Shown piece after piece: positions 16,114-24,458 of a stretch of 64,000 nucleotides of DNA. The notes beneath the pieces are model-generated. The model was not told the origin of the DNA. It made no database searches and worked only from the letters and a program-made list of their open reading frames with translations. This DNA is from Paraburkholderia ferrariae NBRC 106233 (GTDB taxonomy: Bacteria; Pseudomonadota; Gammaproteobacteria; Burkholderiales; Burkholderiaceae): the NCBI RefSeq assembly GCF_000685035.1, contig NZ_BAYB01000023.1, forward strand, positions 62,001-126,000, given 5' to 3'. Made by a program: the position numbers and the translations under genes. Within the stretch, counting starts at the first letter, position 1; each line of letters starts with the position of its first letter.

Positions 16114-16479
16114 TTTCGCGGGGCGTATCAAATGGCGCCAGAACGACGCACTGCGGCTCGGGCACGCAAGTGTCTGAGCCGAATCAAGAAACTGTGGCCG
16201 GCATGATCTTTTCCTGATATCATTGAGAGTGAATTGAGATCTTTGCCTGTTTTGTTGCCGTGTTCGTTACTGTTGGCGGCCGCAAACCGGCGGTCAGGCG
16301 TGAAGCTGCAAGGTAAGCCTGGTCGCGTTCCGCAGTGAACCCCCTACTTCTCTTTTCCGGCCTCCGTGGCCGCCTTGCCTTTCGTTACGCCCCATGCGGC
16401 GAACGACCGGAGGGCCGGTGCGCGAGCGGTTTTACGCTTGCGCCTTTGAACCGTATCAAGCGATTGAGTTAGGAAATAC
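16114..16479. other. Intergenic region before rpsU
   Basis: 366 bases with no gene. AT-richer around 16200-16250 and ending in AGGAAAT before the rpsU ATG. It must hold the rpsU promoter, but I cannot name the hexamers with confidence. Confidence 0.5.
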
Positions 16480-16692
16480 ATGACGACGATTCTTCTGAAG
16501 GAAAACGAGCCGTTCGAAGTGGCGATTCGCCGCTTCCGCCGTGCAATCGAAAAGAACGGCCTGATCGCCGAGCTGCGTGAGCGCCAGTCTTACGAAAAGC
16601 CGACGGCCGTTCGCAAGCGCAAGAAGGCCGCTGCTGTGAAGCGCCTCCACAAGCGCCTGCGCAGCCAGATGCTGCCGAAGAAGCTCCACTAA
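16480..16692 (+). CDS. rpsU: 30S ribosomal protein S21
   Basis: 70 residues, highly basic, the standard S21: MTTILLKENEPFEVAIRRFR at the start and RLHKRLRSQMLPKKLH at the end. S21 sits on the 30S platform near the anti-Shine-Dalgarno end of 16S rRNA and aids initiation. In Escherichia coli rpsU heads the rpsU-dnaG-rpoD operon. Here no dnaG follows; a terminator and an oppositely oriented tag gene do. Burkholderiales genomes carry more than one rpsU copy, so this could be a stand-alone paralogue. Confidence 0.97.
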   Translation: MTTILLKENEPFEVAIRRFRRAIEKNGLIAELRERQSYEKPTAVRKRKKAAAVKRLHKRLRSQMLPKKLH

Positions 16693-16723
16693 GCTTCTTT
16701 CGCGCTTACTGCTGTACCGCCAG

Positions 16724-16763
16724 ACGGCGGCGCATGCTTCTTTCGAAGCTGCGCCGCCGTTTG
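16724..16763 (+). terminator. Terminator after rpsU
   Basis: 11-bp perfect stem ACGGCGGCGCA (16724-16734) / TGCGCCGCCGT (16750-16760) with a 15-nt loop followed by TTG. The T-run is short. Confidence 0.65.
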
Positions 16764-16769
16764 CATTGG

Positions 16770-16833
16770 TGCGGCCGATATGCAGCCGATATGCAGCCGA
16801 TATGCAGCCGATGTGCGGCCGATGTGCGGCCGA
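16770..16833. repeat. 11-bp tandem repeat, about 5.8 copies
   Basis: Unit TGCRGCCGATR repeated from 16770, for example four units sharing GCAGCCGATA or GCAGCCGATG. It lies between the rpsU terminator and the end of tag. Likely a replication-slippage tract. Confidence 0.95.
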
Positions 16834-16865
16834 CCGGTGTCGATCCGGGCCGCCGCACCGGGCGC

Positions 16866-17462
16866 TCAGGCCTTGTCCGCCGCGCGCCGCTTCTTTCCCT
16901 TTGCCGCACAGCCCGCACGGCACATGCAGTCGCGCTCGTGGTCGTTGACCATGCCCACGGCCTGCATGAACGCGTAGCAGATCGTCGTGCCTACGAACTT
17001 GCAGCCGTATTTCTTGAGCGCCTTGCTGAGCGCATCCGAGACTTCGGTGGAGGCCGGCGCGTCGCGATACGACGGCCAGTCGTTCTGGATGGGCGTGTCG
17101 TTCACGAACGACCAGATGAAATTTGCGAGCGAGCCGTGCTCGGCCTGGATCTCCTGTACCACGCGTGCGTTGACGATGGCCGCCTCGATCTTCGCGCGGT
17201 TGCGCACGATCGACGCGTCCTGCATGAGCGTTTCGACGTGCTTCGGCGTAAAGCGCGCCACCTTGGCGACATCGAAACCGGCGAACGCACGCCGGTAGCC
17301 TTCGCGTTTGTTGAGGATCGTGGACCACGAGAGGCCCGCCTGCGCGCCTTCCAGCACGAGCATTTCGTAGAGGTGCTGGTCGTCGCGCGACGGCACGCCC
17401 CATTCGTTGTCGTGATAATGCGCAAGCGCTTCGGTGGTCGCCCAGTTGCAGCGGTGAGTCAC
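16866..17462 (-). CDS. tag: DNA-3-methyladenine glycosylase I
   Basis: 198 residues from GTG 17462 with AAGGAG upstream. Base-excision repair enzyme removing 3-methyladenine from alkylated DNA. Tag features: the N-terminal zinc ligands Cys5 (MTHRCNWA) and His17 (HYHDNEWGVP), EGAQAGLSWSTILNKREGYR with the catalytic-pocket residues, FVGTTICYAFMQAVGMVNDH, and the C-terminal zinc pair in HERDCMCR. The last 15 residues are Lys/Arg-rich. It is a single gene oriented against rpsU. Confidence 0.95.
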   Translation of the reverse strand: MTHRCNWATTEALAHYHDNEWGVPSRDDQHLYEMLVLEGAQAGLSWSTILNKREGYRRAFAGFDVAKVARFTPKHVETLMQDASIVRNRAKIEAAIVNARVVQEIQAEHGSLANFIWSFVNDTPIQNDWPSYRDAPASTEVSDALSKALKKYGCKFVGTTICYAFMQAVGMVNDHERDCMCRAGCAAKGKKRRAADKA

Positions 17463-17622
17463 GGTGTCGTCTCCTTGCCTCGGGTTCGGTCAGGCCCCGT
17501 CAGCATAGCGGATCGGTGCCGCTCCGCCACCCTGGCCGAGTGGCCGATTGTGCGAACGCGCGAGGTCCGTTAGTCTCTGCGGCAACTCATCGCGACCTCG
17601 CGCGCAAGCCGCGCTCATCATC

Positions 17623-18507
17623 ATGCAGACATACACCTGGCTCGTTGGCGTGGACGGCGGCGGCACCGGCACGCGTGTGGCCATCGGCGAAGCGAATGGC
17701 ACAGAACGGGCGCGCGCCGCCGCAGGGCCTTCGGGGCTCGGTCTCGGCATTGCGCGCGCGTGGGAATCCATCGAAACCGGATGCCGCGCGGCGTTCGAGA
17801 AGGCGGGGCTCGCCTTCGACTGGTCGCAGTGCGTGCTGGGCTGCGGGCTCGCGGGCGTGAACAACCCCGACTGGCTTGCCGCGTTTCGCGAGCAGGCGCC
17901 GCCGGTGGCCGGACTCGCGGTGCAGAGCGATGCCTACACGACGCTGCTCGGCGCGCACGGCGGCGAGCCCGGCGTGGTGGTCGCACTGGGCACCGGCAGC
18001 ATCGCGGCGGTGCTCGACGCATCGGGTGCGTGCCGCATTGCCGGCGGCTTCGGTTTTCCGTCCGGCGACGAAGCGAGCGGCGCCTGGTTCGGCCTGCGCG
18101 CCGTGGTGTGGGCACAGGAAGCACTCGATGGGCGCGCGCCGTTCGATGCCTTCGCTCAGGCGCTGCTGGCCCATACGGGCGCGACCGATCGCGACAGCCT
18201 CATTGTCTGGCTGTGCGCCGCCAACCAGACGGGGTATGCGAGCCTTGCCCCGGTGGTGCTCGCTCACCGCGAGCATCCGTTCGTGGCGAAACTGCTCGCC
18301 GAAGCCGGCGAAGCCATTGCGAAGTTCATCGTCGCGCTCGATCCTACGACCGCATTGCCGGCGGCGCTGTCGGGCGGGCTCGGCCAGCCGTTGCGGGAAT
18401 GGGTGCCGCAAGCCGTTCGAGAGCGGTTGCGCGCGCCGCTGGCGGATTCCACGAGCGGCGCGCTCATGCTGGCGCAGCGCGAGGCCGCGCGACTCGCCGG
18501 GGCTTGA
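17623..18507 (+). CDS. BadF/BadG-type ATPase, N-acetylglucosamine-kinase-like
   Basis: 294 residues from ATG 17623. Actin-like ATPase fold kinase: phosphate-1 loop LVGVDGGGTGTRVAIGE at residues 6-22, phosphate-2-like VVALGTGSIAAVLD near residue 120, and an adenosine motif ALSGGLGQPL near residue 250. The overall form fits GlcNAc/glucosamine kinases (GspK-like) used in amino-sugar salvage. No transporter or nagA-like partner is adjacent, so the substrate is uncertain. Its stop codon lies inside a 10-bp tandem repeat, so the end of the protein could vary among strains. Confidence 0.8.
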   Translation: MQTYTWLVGVDGGGTGTRVAIGEANGTERARAAAGPSGLGLGIARAWESIETGCRAAFEKAGLAFDWSQCVLGCGLAGVNNPDWLAAFREQAPPVAGLAVQSDAYTTLLGAHGGEPGVVVALGTGSIAAVLDASGACRIAGGFGFPSGDEASGAWFGLRAVVWAQEALDGRAPFDAFAQALLAHTGATDRDSLIVWLCAANQTGYASLAPVVLAHREHPFVAKLLAEAGEAIAKFIVALDPTTALPAALSGGLGQPLREWVPQAVRERLRAPLADSTSGALMLAQREAARLAGA

Positions 18508-18570
18508 TGAGGCTTGATGAGGCTTGACGGGGCTTGACGGGGCTTGACGGGGCTTGGCAGGGTTTGAGGG
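18501..18570. repeat. 10-bp tandem repeat over the kinase stop codon, 7 units
   Basis: Units GGCTTGATGA (2), GGCTTGACGG (3), GGCTTGGCAG and GGTTTGAGGG in register from 18501 to 18570. Most units contain TGA, and the first one supplies the stop of the upstream gene. Confidence 0.95.
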
Positions 18571-18695
18571 CGCCGCGCAGCGGCAACGCCGTGCTCGAGT
18601 CCTGGCCCCTGCCTGTGCGCCCGCGTTTGGCGTCGCGCCCCCTGCGTAGATGCTACGATTGGACGTTTCTCGCCTCGCTGCCCGCGCTTTCTCCC

Positions 18696-19508
18696 ATGTA
18701 CCAGGTTATCGCAACCGATCTCGACGGCACGCTGCTCAACTCGGATCATCAGCTCGATCCCTTCACGGTCGCCACGCTCAACCGGCTCGATGCCCGGGGC
18801 CTGCCGTTCATCATTGCCACGGGGCGCCATTATTGCGACGTTGCGGGCATTCGCGACGTACTCGGCATCCGCCCGTATCTGATCACGTCGAACGGGGCGC
18901 GCGTCCATGCGCCCGACGACACGCTGATTCACGCCCGCAATCTGCCCGAGCCGGTGATCCAGCGCCTCGTCGCGCCCGATGTGACGGGCGAGCATGGCCG
19001 GGTAATCGTCAGCCTGTTCTCGGACGATGCATGGTTCATCGACCGCGATGCGCCCGAGCTGCTGGCATTCCATCAGGACTCCGGCTTTACGTATCGCGTG
19101 ACCGACCTGCGCGCGCACGACGGCGTGGGCGTCGCCAAGGCGCTCTATATCGGCGATCCTGCGGATCTCGCGCACATTTCGCGGAGTCTGGAAGAAGAGT
19201 TCGGCGACGCGCTCTACATCACCTATTCGCTGCCCGACTGCCTCGAAGTGATGACGGCCGGTGTCTCGAAAGGCCGCGCGCTGCGCGTCGTGCTCGAACG
19301 ACTGGGCATGGCGGCGTCGGGCTGCGTGGCGTTCGGCGACAACATGAACGATATCGACCTGCTCGAAACCGCGGGCCATCCGTTCATGATGAACAACGCG
19401 AACCCCGACCTCATTGCCCGTCTGCCTGCTGTGCCGCGTATCGGCAACAACTTCGAGGCAGGCGTCGCGCATCATCTGCGCAAGCTCTTTGCACTCAGCG
19501 ACGCTTAA
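18696..19508 (+). CDS. Cof-type HAD-family hydrolase
   Basis: 270 residues from ATG 18696 (no strong ribosome-binding site is visible). HAD phosphatase with a C2B cap: motif I ATDLDGTLLNSD (Asp8, Asp10), motif II in FIIATGRHY, motif III Lys in MTAGVSKGRALRVVL, and motif IV FGDNMNDIDLL, giving the full catalytic set. Family members dephosphorylate sugar phosphates, pyridoxal phosphate or FMN. The substrate here is not readable. It shares orientation with the kinase gene, 188 nt downstream across the tandem repeat. Confidence 0.9.
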   Translation: MYQVIATDLDGTLLNSDHQLDPFTVATLNRLDARGLPFIIATGRHYCDVAGIRDVLGIRPYLITSNGARVHAPDDTLIHARNLPEPVIQRLVAPDVTGEHGRVIVSLFSDDAWFIDRDAPELLAFHQDSGFTYRVTDLRAHDGVGVAKALYIGDPADLAHISRSLEEEFGDALYITYSLPDCLEVMTAGVSKGRALRVVLERLGMAASGCVAFGDNMNDIDLLETAGHPFMMNNANPDLIARLPAVPRIGNNFEAGVAHHLRKLFALSDA

Positions 19509-19534
19509 CTCGCCTTAACGGCGTACGCCGGAGG

Positions 19535-20236
19535 CTATTGCGCGGCGCCGGGCAGCGCGGCGCAGGGGCAATCCGTGGAACGGCCGTCGAGGCCCTCGTG
19601 GTCGTGCGCGAAGCTCACGCGAGGCGCGTCTGCGCTCCAGTCGATGCGCAGTACGTAGATGCTGTCGAAGTCGGCGCTCTTCCACTTCGGTACGGTGCCC
19701 GGGTCGCCGCCGTGCGCGCTCACGATCTGACGCACGAGCTGTTCGATCTCGCGGTGTTCCCAGCCGACCAGCACCGTGCGGTTACGCCATTTCGGATCGA
19801 CTAGCGTGTCGGCCAGCTTGCTGATTTGCGCATAGCCGTACGGCGTTTGCACCGGCAGGCCGAACTGGATCGCCGCAGGCTCGACCGTCGCGAGCGGGCG
19901 CACGTAGTAATAAGACTGGCCGCCGTCTTCCTTCTGCTGGCCGGGGTCCGGTGCGTAGACGGCGTCTGGCTTGCCGTATTTCGCGGCAATTACGGCCGGC
20001 AGCGCGAGCGCGCGGTTCAGGCCTTTGCAGTTCAACTGGCCGAGGCCGGCACCGGGCTTTTCGCCGTGGCGCACGAACACCAGCGTTTCCACGTTGTTCG
20101 CGCTTGCCGGCGCGGCGGCATCGGCCGCCTGCGCGCCGGCGCTTGCCGTCGCCAGCGAGGCCGCGATCAGGGCTGATGCGAGAGCGGGCGTGAGGCTCGA
20201 GGCAAGCTGCCTCAGCCGGATGTGTGAGCGCTTCAT
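19535..20236 (-). CDS. Exported histidine phosphatase-superfamily protein
   Basis: 233 residues. A long signal peptide (to about residue 38, SAGAQA) is followed by strand VETLVFVRHGEKPG with the phospho-accepting His of the RHG motif. A second conserved His appears in LVGWEHREIEQLV near residue 160. The mid-section SYYYVRPLATVEPAAIQFG fits acid-phosphatase-like members of the branch. It should act in the periplasm as a phosphohydrolase of unknown substrate. It converges with the HAD gene (26 nt between stops). Confidence 0.8.
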   Translation of the reverse strand: MKRSHIRLRQLASSLTPALASALIAASLATASAGAQAADAAAPASANNVETLVFVRHGEKPGAGLGQLNCKGLNRALALPAVIAAKYGKPDAVYAPDPGQQKEDGGQSYYYVRPLATVEPAAIQFGLPVQTPYGYAQISKLADTLVDPKWRNRTVLVGWEHREIEQLVRQIVSAHGGDPGTVPKWKSADFDSIYVLRIDWSADAPRVSFAHDHEGLDGRSTDCPCAALPGAAQ

Positions 20237-20348
20237 GATGCGGACCCTGGACGGTAGAGGTCGATGAGTCGCCCGATTCTAGCAGCGCTGCCGCGTCGTG
20301 CCGGGCGGCGCGCGCAGCGTCTTCGCACGCATTTGAGCGATGAAAAGA

Positions 20349-20374
20349 CGAACGGGCGCCGCGGCGCCCGTTCG
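20349..20374 (-). terminator. Terminator retained after the aquaporin remnant
   Basis: 26-bp perfect palindrome CGAACGGGCGCCG / CGGCGCCCGTTCG followed on the minus strand by TCTTTTCA. It lies only about 30 bases after the aquaporin similarity stops, consistent with an internal deletion up to the gene's own terminator. Confidence 0.85.
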
Positions 20375-20716
20375 ATCAATGTGGAATATCAGCTCGCGAA
20401 ACGCCACGAAGGCGCCGAGAATTGCGCCGAGCACCTGCGCCACGATGTACGGCAAGAGGTCGCGCGCCGGGATGCGCCCCGCGACGGCGAGGCCCACGCT
20501 CACGGCCGGATTCAGATGGCAGCCCGAAATATGCCCGATGGCGAACGCCATGGTGAGCACGGTCAGGCCGAACGCGAGCGCCACGCCGACGAAGCCGATG
20601 CCGAGCCCGTGAACCGGGCCGGCAAAGCTGGCCGCAAGCACCGCGTTGCCGCAGCCGCCCAGCACGAGCCAGAAAGTGCCGAACAGCCCGGCGGTGAGTC
20701 GTTTGGATCAGTGCAT
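20375..20716 (-). pseudogene. Aquaporin Z-type MIP channel remnant
   Basis: The frame reads KRLTAGLFGTFWLVLGGCG, then SGCHLNPAVSVGLAVAGR with the first NPA box, and stops resembling an aquaporin after LLPYIVAQVLGAILGAF. AqpZ has six membrane helices and two NPA boxes in about 230 residues. Here only the first three helices and one NPA box remain. In addition, the likely start (ATG 20716) is followed by CAC and TGA, a stop at codon 3. Both lesions make a functional channel unlikely. A shorter product could start at GTG 20665, but it would still lack the second half. Confidence 0.85.
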
Positions 20717-21001
20717 CTTCTGATACTTCGAAAGTCGATTAGAAGTGGCCGGTAAAAAGTCCGCTTCCAGCGAGTCGCAGATTCCAGGCAGTCAACCGGT
20801 TCGAGACTGTGGAGAATTGTCAATTCCGGCGCGAATGATCGAATTATTGCGTAGGGCGGACGCCGGATTTCATCGTGGCAGGCCAATCGTTAAATATCGG
20901 AAATTGACTGATAAAACCGTATTACCAGCGATTGCTAATTCCCGTATTTACGTCTAATCTCCTTTTTAGTCGATTTTCGTGACAAAGAAGGGGGGAAAGG
21001 A

Positions 21002-21298
21002 ATGTCGCAATATTCAGAACTCAAAGCCCAGATCGCCAAGCTTCAGGCCCAGGCCGACGATGCGCGGCGTACCGAAATTGCGGACGTCATTGCCACGATC
21101 CGCGAGAAAATTGCCGAGTACGGGCTGAGCGCCCAGGACCTCGGCTTTGCAGCCGGCGCCCGGCGCGGGCGTCCGCCCAAGAAGGCGCCGCTGCCTCCGC
21201 GCTACCAGGATCCGAAAACGGGCGCGACATGGAGCGGGCGGGGCAAGCCGCCCAAGTGGATCGCGGGCAAGAATCGCGAACGCTATCTGATCGGTTAG
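21002..21298 (+). CDS. H-NS-family nucleoid protein
   Basis: 98 residues, typical of the short H-NS-like proteins of Burkholderiales (BpH3/Bv3F type). An N-terminal coiled-coil oligomerisation part (MSQYSELKAQIAKLQAQADD) is followed by the C-terminal DNA-binding domain with RRGRPPKK and the core YQDPKTGATWSGRGKPPKWI, which grips the AT-rich minor groove. It probably silences AT-rich acquired DNA, of which this window has two patches. The upstream 200 bases are AT-rich and GGGGGGAAAGG precedes the ATG. A strong terminator follows. Confidence 0.93.
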   Translation: MSQYSELKAQIAKLQAQADDARRTEIADVIATIREKIAEYGLSAQDLGFAAGARRGRPPKKAPLPPRYQDPKTGATWSGRGKPPKWIAGKNRERYLIG

Positions 21299-21333
21299 CG
21301 CAGGCGGCTTGCGGGCCGCTTACGTTTTCGTGA

Positions 21334-21367
21334 ATAAAGAGCCGCGTGCTTCCACGCGGCTCTTTAT
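21334..21367. terminator. Bidirectional terminator between the H-NS gene and the GT4 gene
   Basis: 15-bp perfect stem ATAAAGAGCCGCGTG / CACGCGGCTCTTTAT with the 4-nt loop CTTC. T/A tails on both sides let it serve both strands. Confidence 0.92.
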
Positions 21368-21474
21368 CAAGATATGTTCGTCAATTGTCTTAATGCGGCA
21401 TACGCAAACGATACACCGCGTGTATTCGTCGGCTTTATCCGGTATGCGAGTGCGCGCCGGATACCGCCGCGTTA

Positions 21475-22539
21475 TCAGCCCGCTGCAACACGGCGCAGCA
21501 TCGGCCGGCGTTCCGCTTCGATCAGCGCCGTATACGTTTCCACGTAATTGCGCGCCATCGTATGCGAGGTAAAGCGGCGTTCGAACTGGGCGCGAATCGC
21601 TTCGCGTGAAAGCGAATCGATATTTTGCAGTGCCGCCACGGCACCCTGCGCATCCTCCACGATAAAACCCGTTACGCCCGGATCGATCACTTCCGGCACC
21701 GAACCGCGATTGAACGCGATCACCGGCGTGCCGCAGGCCATGGCTTCGATCATCACGAGGCCGAACGGCTCCGACCAGTCGATCGGGAACAGCAGCGCTT
21801 TCGCACCCGAAAGGAACGCGGGCTTCTGCGTTTCGTCGATCTCGCCGACGAATTCCACATGGGCCTGCGAGAGCAGCGGCTCGATTTCGGTCTTGAAGTA
21901 GTCGCGGTCCACCTTGTCCACCTTGGCGGCGATCTTCAGCGGCAGGCCGGACAGCGCGGCGATGCGGATGGCGGTGTCCACGCGCTTTTCCGGGCAGATG
22001 CGGCCGAGGAAGGCGAGGTACTCGGGCTTGCGGCCGGGCTCCGGGGCGAGCAGATTCTTCGGCAGCCCGTGATAGATCGTGTTTTGCCAGTTGGCCTGCT
22101 GAAGCGGCTGGCGCTGCGAATCCGAAATCGATATTACCGGCGCGTCCGGGAACGAGTCGAACACCGGTTGTAGTTCGGGCAGATCGAGCCGGCCGTGCAG
22201 CGTGGTGACGAATGGCGTATCGAGCGTCGAGAAGAGCGGGAACGGCAGATAGTCGAGGTGGAAGTGCAGCACGTCGAACTCGTGAGCCGCGCGGCGCACG
22301 CGTTCGAGCAGCACGATGTGGGGCGCCAGTGCGTCGCGAACGGTCGGATCGAGCCGCAACGCGCGTGGCCAGGCGGCTTCGAGCTTCGCCGAGGTGACCG
22401 AATCGCCGCTGGCGAACAGTGTCACGTCGTGGCCAAGATCGACGAGCGCCTCGGTCAGATACGAGACGACGCGCTCCGTGCCGCCATAGAGCTTGGGCGG
22501 AACGGCTTCGTAGAGCGGCGCAATTTGGGCGATTCGCAT
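21475..22539 (-). CDS. GT4-family glycosyltransferase
   Basis: 354 residues from ATG 22539 with AAGGAG upstream. GT-B fold: N-terminal MRIAQIAPLYEAVPPKLYGG with the acceptor-side Gly-rich loop and TERVVSYL, central linker AFLGRICPEKRVDTAI, and the C-terminal donor site SEPFGLVMIEAMACGTPVIA with the EX7E glutamates. Often annotated as a surface-polysaccharide glycosyltransferase. Stand-alone single gene; the nearest neighbours are an H-NS gene and flhD, so its pathway is unknown. Not linked to the flagellin glycosylation locus by position. Confidence 0.88.
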   Translation of the reverse strand: MRIAQIAPLYEAVPPKLYGGTERVVSYLTEALVDLGHDVTLFASGDSVTSAKLEAAWPRALRLDPTVRDALAPHIVLLERVRRAAHEFDVLHFHLDYLPFPLFSTLDTPFVTTLHGRLDLPELQPVFDSFPDAPVISISDSQRQPLQQANWQNTIYHGLPKNLLAPEPGRKPEYLAFLGRICPEKRVDTAIRIAALSGLPLKIAAKVDKVDRDYFKTEIEPLLSQAHVEFVGEIDETQKPAFLSGAKALLFPIDWSEPFGLVMIEAMACGTPVIAFNRGSVPEVIDPGVTGFIVEDAQGAVAALQNIDSLSREAIRAQFERRFTSHTMARNYVETYTALIEAERRPMLRRVAAG

Positions 22540-23138
22540 GAGTTGGATCTCCTTGGAGCCTGGGCCGCGACGGTTGACGCCTGAGCATCGCCCCGCGGAA
22601 AGCGCCGCACGGCAGGTGCGGGCGCAAGGGCATTGAGCGGTATGTCGAGATATCGGGGTATGGGGTTATCCCTGAGTCCCATTATGAAGATGTGACTCGC
22701 CGATACGAGTTCTTTTGCAAACGCTTAACCTTGTTACAGCGGGAAACACCGTCCCACCGGCATTTTGCGGCCCGCGCGCCGCGGCGGGCCGACGCTCGTA
22801 TGCAAGCGGCGTGCCCGGCGCCGGGAAAAGCGGCACGCCAGTATTACAAGGTAATGAAACCGTTTTATAATCCGTGCATTACGAGGTCATCTATGCGCAT
22901 GACATAACATCTGCGCCCATCCCCCCCTCCCCCCGCCTCGTTGTCAGAAAAATTCCTACACGGTTGCGAAGCGATTTCCTGCAAATCGTCGCGGTGTCCG
23001 TCCAATTTCCAGTTGCGCACGGCCTGGCCACAATGCCGCTATGACCATAAACGGGCCGCTCGTCCAGATTTTCTGGACGCAATCGAGCAAACGTTTCCGT
23101 AACCGGCCTGACCAGCCGATTCGCATTCGGGGGTATCC
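22540..23138. other. Long control region upstream of flhDC
   Basis: A 599-base gap without a gene. It holds a good sigma-70 promoter for flhD (22843-22871), a leader of about 260 nt, and a C-rich tract at 22919-22936. Master-regulator promoters typically have long leaders that integrate many inputs. Confidence 0.7.
22843..22871 (+). promoter_or_regulatory. Sigma-70 promoter of flhDC
   Basis: ATTACA (22843-22848), a 17-nt spacer, then a perfect TATAAT (22866-22871). It gives an untranslated leader of about 260 nt before flhD. Confidence 0.7.
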
Positions 23139-23456
23139 ATGAGCGCGACGACTCACAGTGACATGCTCAGCGAGATCAAGGAAGTGAACCTGTCGTACCT
23201 GTTGCTCGCGCAACGCCTTTTGCGTGAGGACAAACCGACGGGCATGTTCCGCATGGGGATCTCGGAGCAACTCGCCGAGGTCATCGCCAATCTCTCGCTG
23301 GCACAAACCGTCCGGCTCGCCGCATCGAACCAGGTGCTGTGCCGTTTCCGCTTCGACGATCACGCCATCCTCAGCGCACTGGCCGAGAAGGGCAAGTCCG
23401 CTCAAGCGCACACCGCCATCCTGATGGCGGGCCAGCCCGTCGCCCAGTTCGACTGA
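23139..23456 (+). CDS. flhD: Flagellar master regulator subunit FlhD
   Basis: 105 residues. With FlhC it forms the FlhD4C2 activator that switches on class II flagellar operons. The sequence is the family core: EIKEVNLSYLLLAQRLLRED, then GISEQLAEVIANLSLAQTVRLA and LCRFRF. It is followed after 185 nt by flhC on the same strand. The long upstream leader suggests tight control of its expression. Confidence 0.95.
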   Translation: MSATTHSDMLSEIKEVNLSYLLLAQRLLREDKPTGMFRMGISEQLAEVIANLSLAQTVRLAASNQVLCRFRFDDHAILSALAEKGKSAQAHTAILMAGQPVAQFD

Positions 23457-23641
23457 ACCACCTGCCGTTGCGGCACGCCTTCCTTCGCGACTGCCTGTCC
23501 TCGCGACCGGCCCGGCGAGCCCGCTGCGCTTGTCCGCACTTCTGCGCCGGCGAGCGGGGCGGCCGCCGAAGCCGGATCAGGCGGATTAAAGCTGCGCACC
23601 CGAAAAGCCGATCAGAAAAGCGAAAACCCAGCCGGAGGGCT

Positions 23642-24184
23642 ATGGCGACAAAGAGCGTGGTACTCGAGGTCAAGGAGATTGCTCTCGCGATCGAGCTGAT
23701 CGAACTCGGCGCGCGGCTGCAATTGCTCGAAGCGGAAACCACGCTGTCGCGCGACCGCCTGATCCGGCTCTACAAGGAAGTCAAGGGCGAATCCCCGCCC
23801 AAGGGCATGCTGCCGTTCTCCACGGACTGGTTCATGACCTGGCAGCCCAACATCCAGTCTTCGCTCTTCTACAACACCTTCCTGTTCATGAGCCGGCAGG
23901 CGCGCTGCGAGCCGGTTCACGCGATCGTGAAGAGCTACCGGCTCTATCTCGAGCATATGCAGTTGCAGGGCGACGAACCGGTGCTGAGCCTCACCCGGGC
24001 CTGGACGCTCGTGCGCTATTTCGCCTCAGGCCTGCTGCAGATGACGCCGTGCAGCCGCTGCGGCGGCCACTTCGTGGCGCACGCCCACGACCCGCAGCGC
24101 GGCTTCGTCTGCGGGCTCTGCCAGCCGCCTTCGCGCGCCGGCCGCACGCGCCGCAGCAGCGAAGCCGCCACGGCCGAGGGCTGA
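23642..24184 (+). CDS. flhC: Flagellar master regulator subunit FlhC
   Basis: 180 residues from ATG 23642. DNA-contacting partner of FlhD. Visible features: LEVKEIALAIELIELGARLQ at the N-terminus, STDWFMTWQPNIQSSLFYN in the middle, and the zinc site with four Cys in CSRCGG and CGLC (residues about 138-164). The C-terminal 20 residues are Arg/Ser/Ala-rich and variable. flhD-flhC form one unit, although the 185-nt gap is longer than in enterics. Confidence 0.95.
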   Translation: MATKSVVLEVKEIALAIELIELGARLQLLEAETTLSRDRLIRLYKEVKGESPPKGMLPFSTDWFMTWQPNIQSSLFYNTFLFMSRQARCEPVHAIVKSYRLYLEHMQLQGDEPVLSLTRAWTLVRYFASGLLQMTPCSRCGGHFVAHAHDPQRGFVCGLCQPPSRAGRTRRSSEAATAEG

Positions 24185-24373
24185 GCGCAGCGGGCAGGGC
24201 GCCGCGCCCGGCGCGTTGCCCACGGCAGCGGCCGCAAGCGCCGCCGCCGGCCTTCCCGACAGGCCGCGAGCCCGCCGACCCGGCACCAACGCTGCACCAA
24301 CGCGGCCCCAGCAGGGCGCTTTGTCTGATCAATCCCTCCCGCGGGCTAGCCCTAACGGGGCATACCCCAATCC

Positions 24374-24400
24374 CAAAGTTTTCCGCATCGATGCCGTAAA
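24374..24400 (+). promoter_or_regulatory. FliA (sigma-28) promoter of motAB-che
   Basis: CAAA-N15-GCCGTAAA, 59 nt before the motA start. The spacer begins GTTTTCC, as in other FliA promoters here. Confidence 0.85.
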
Positions 24401-24458
24401 CCAGCTAAGGACGCGGGCCGACGGCGGTGCGCGGCACTTTCTTAGTGAGGACCCAGCT

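Noticed and set aside
20279..20405. Functional short aquaporin protein
   Set aside because: The tail after the third helix reads through the terminator hairpin and has no membrane segments, so it is treated as a pseudogene.
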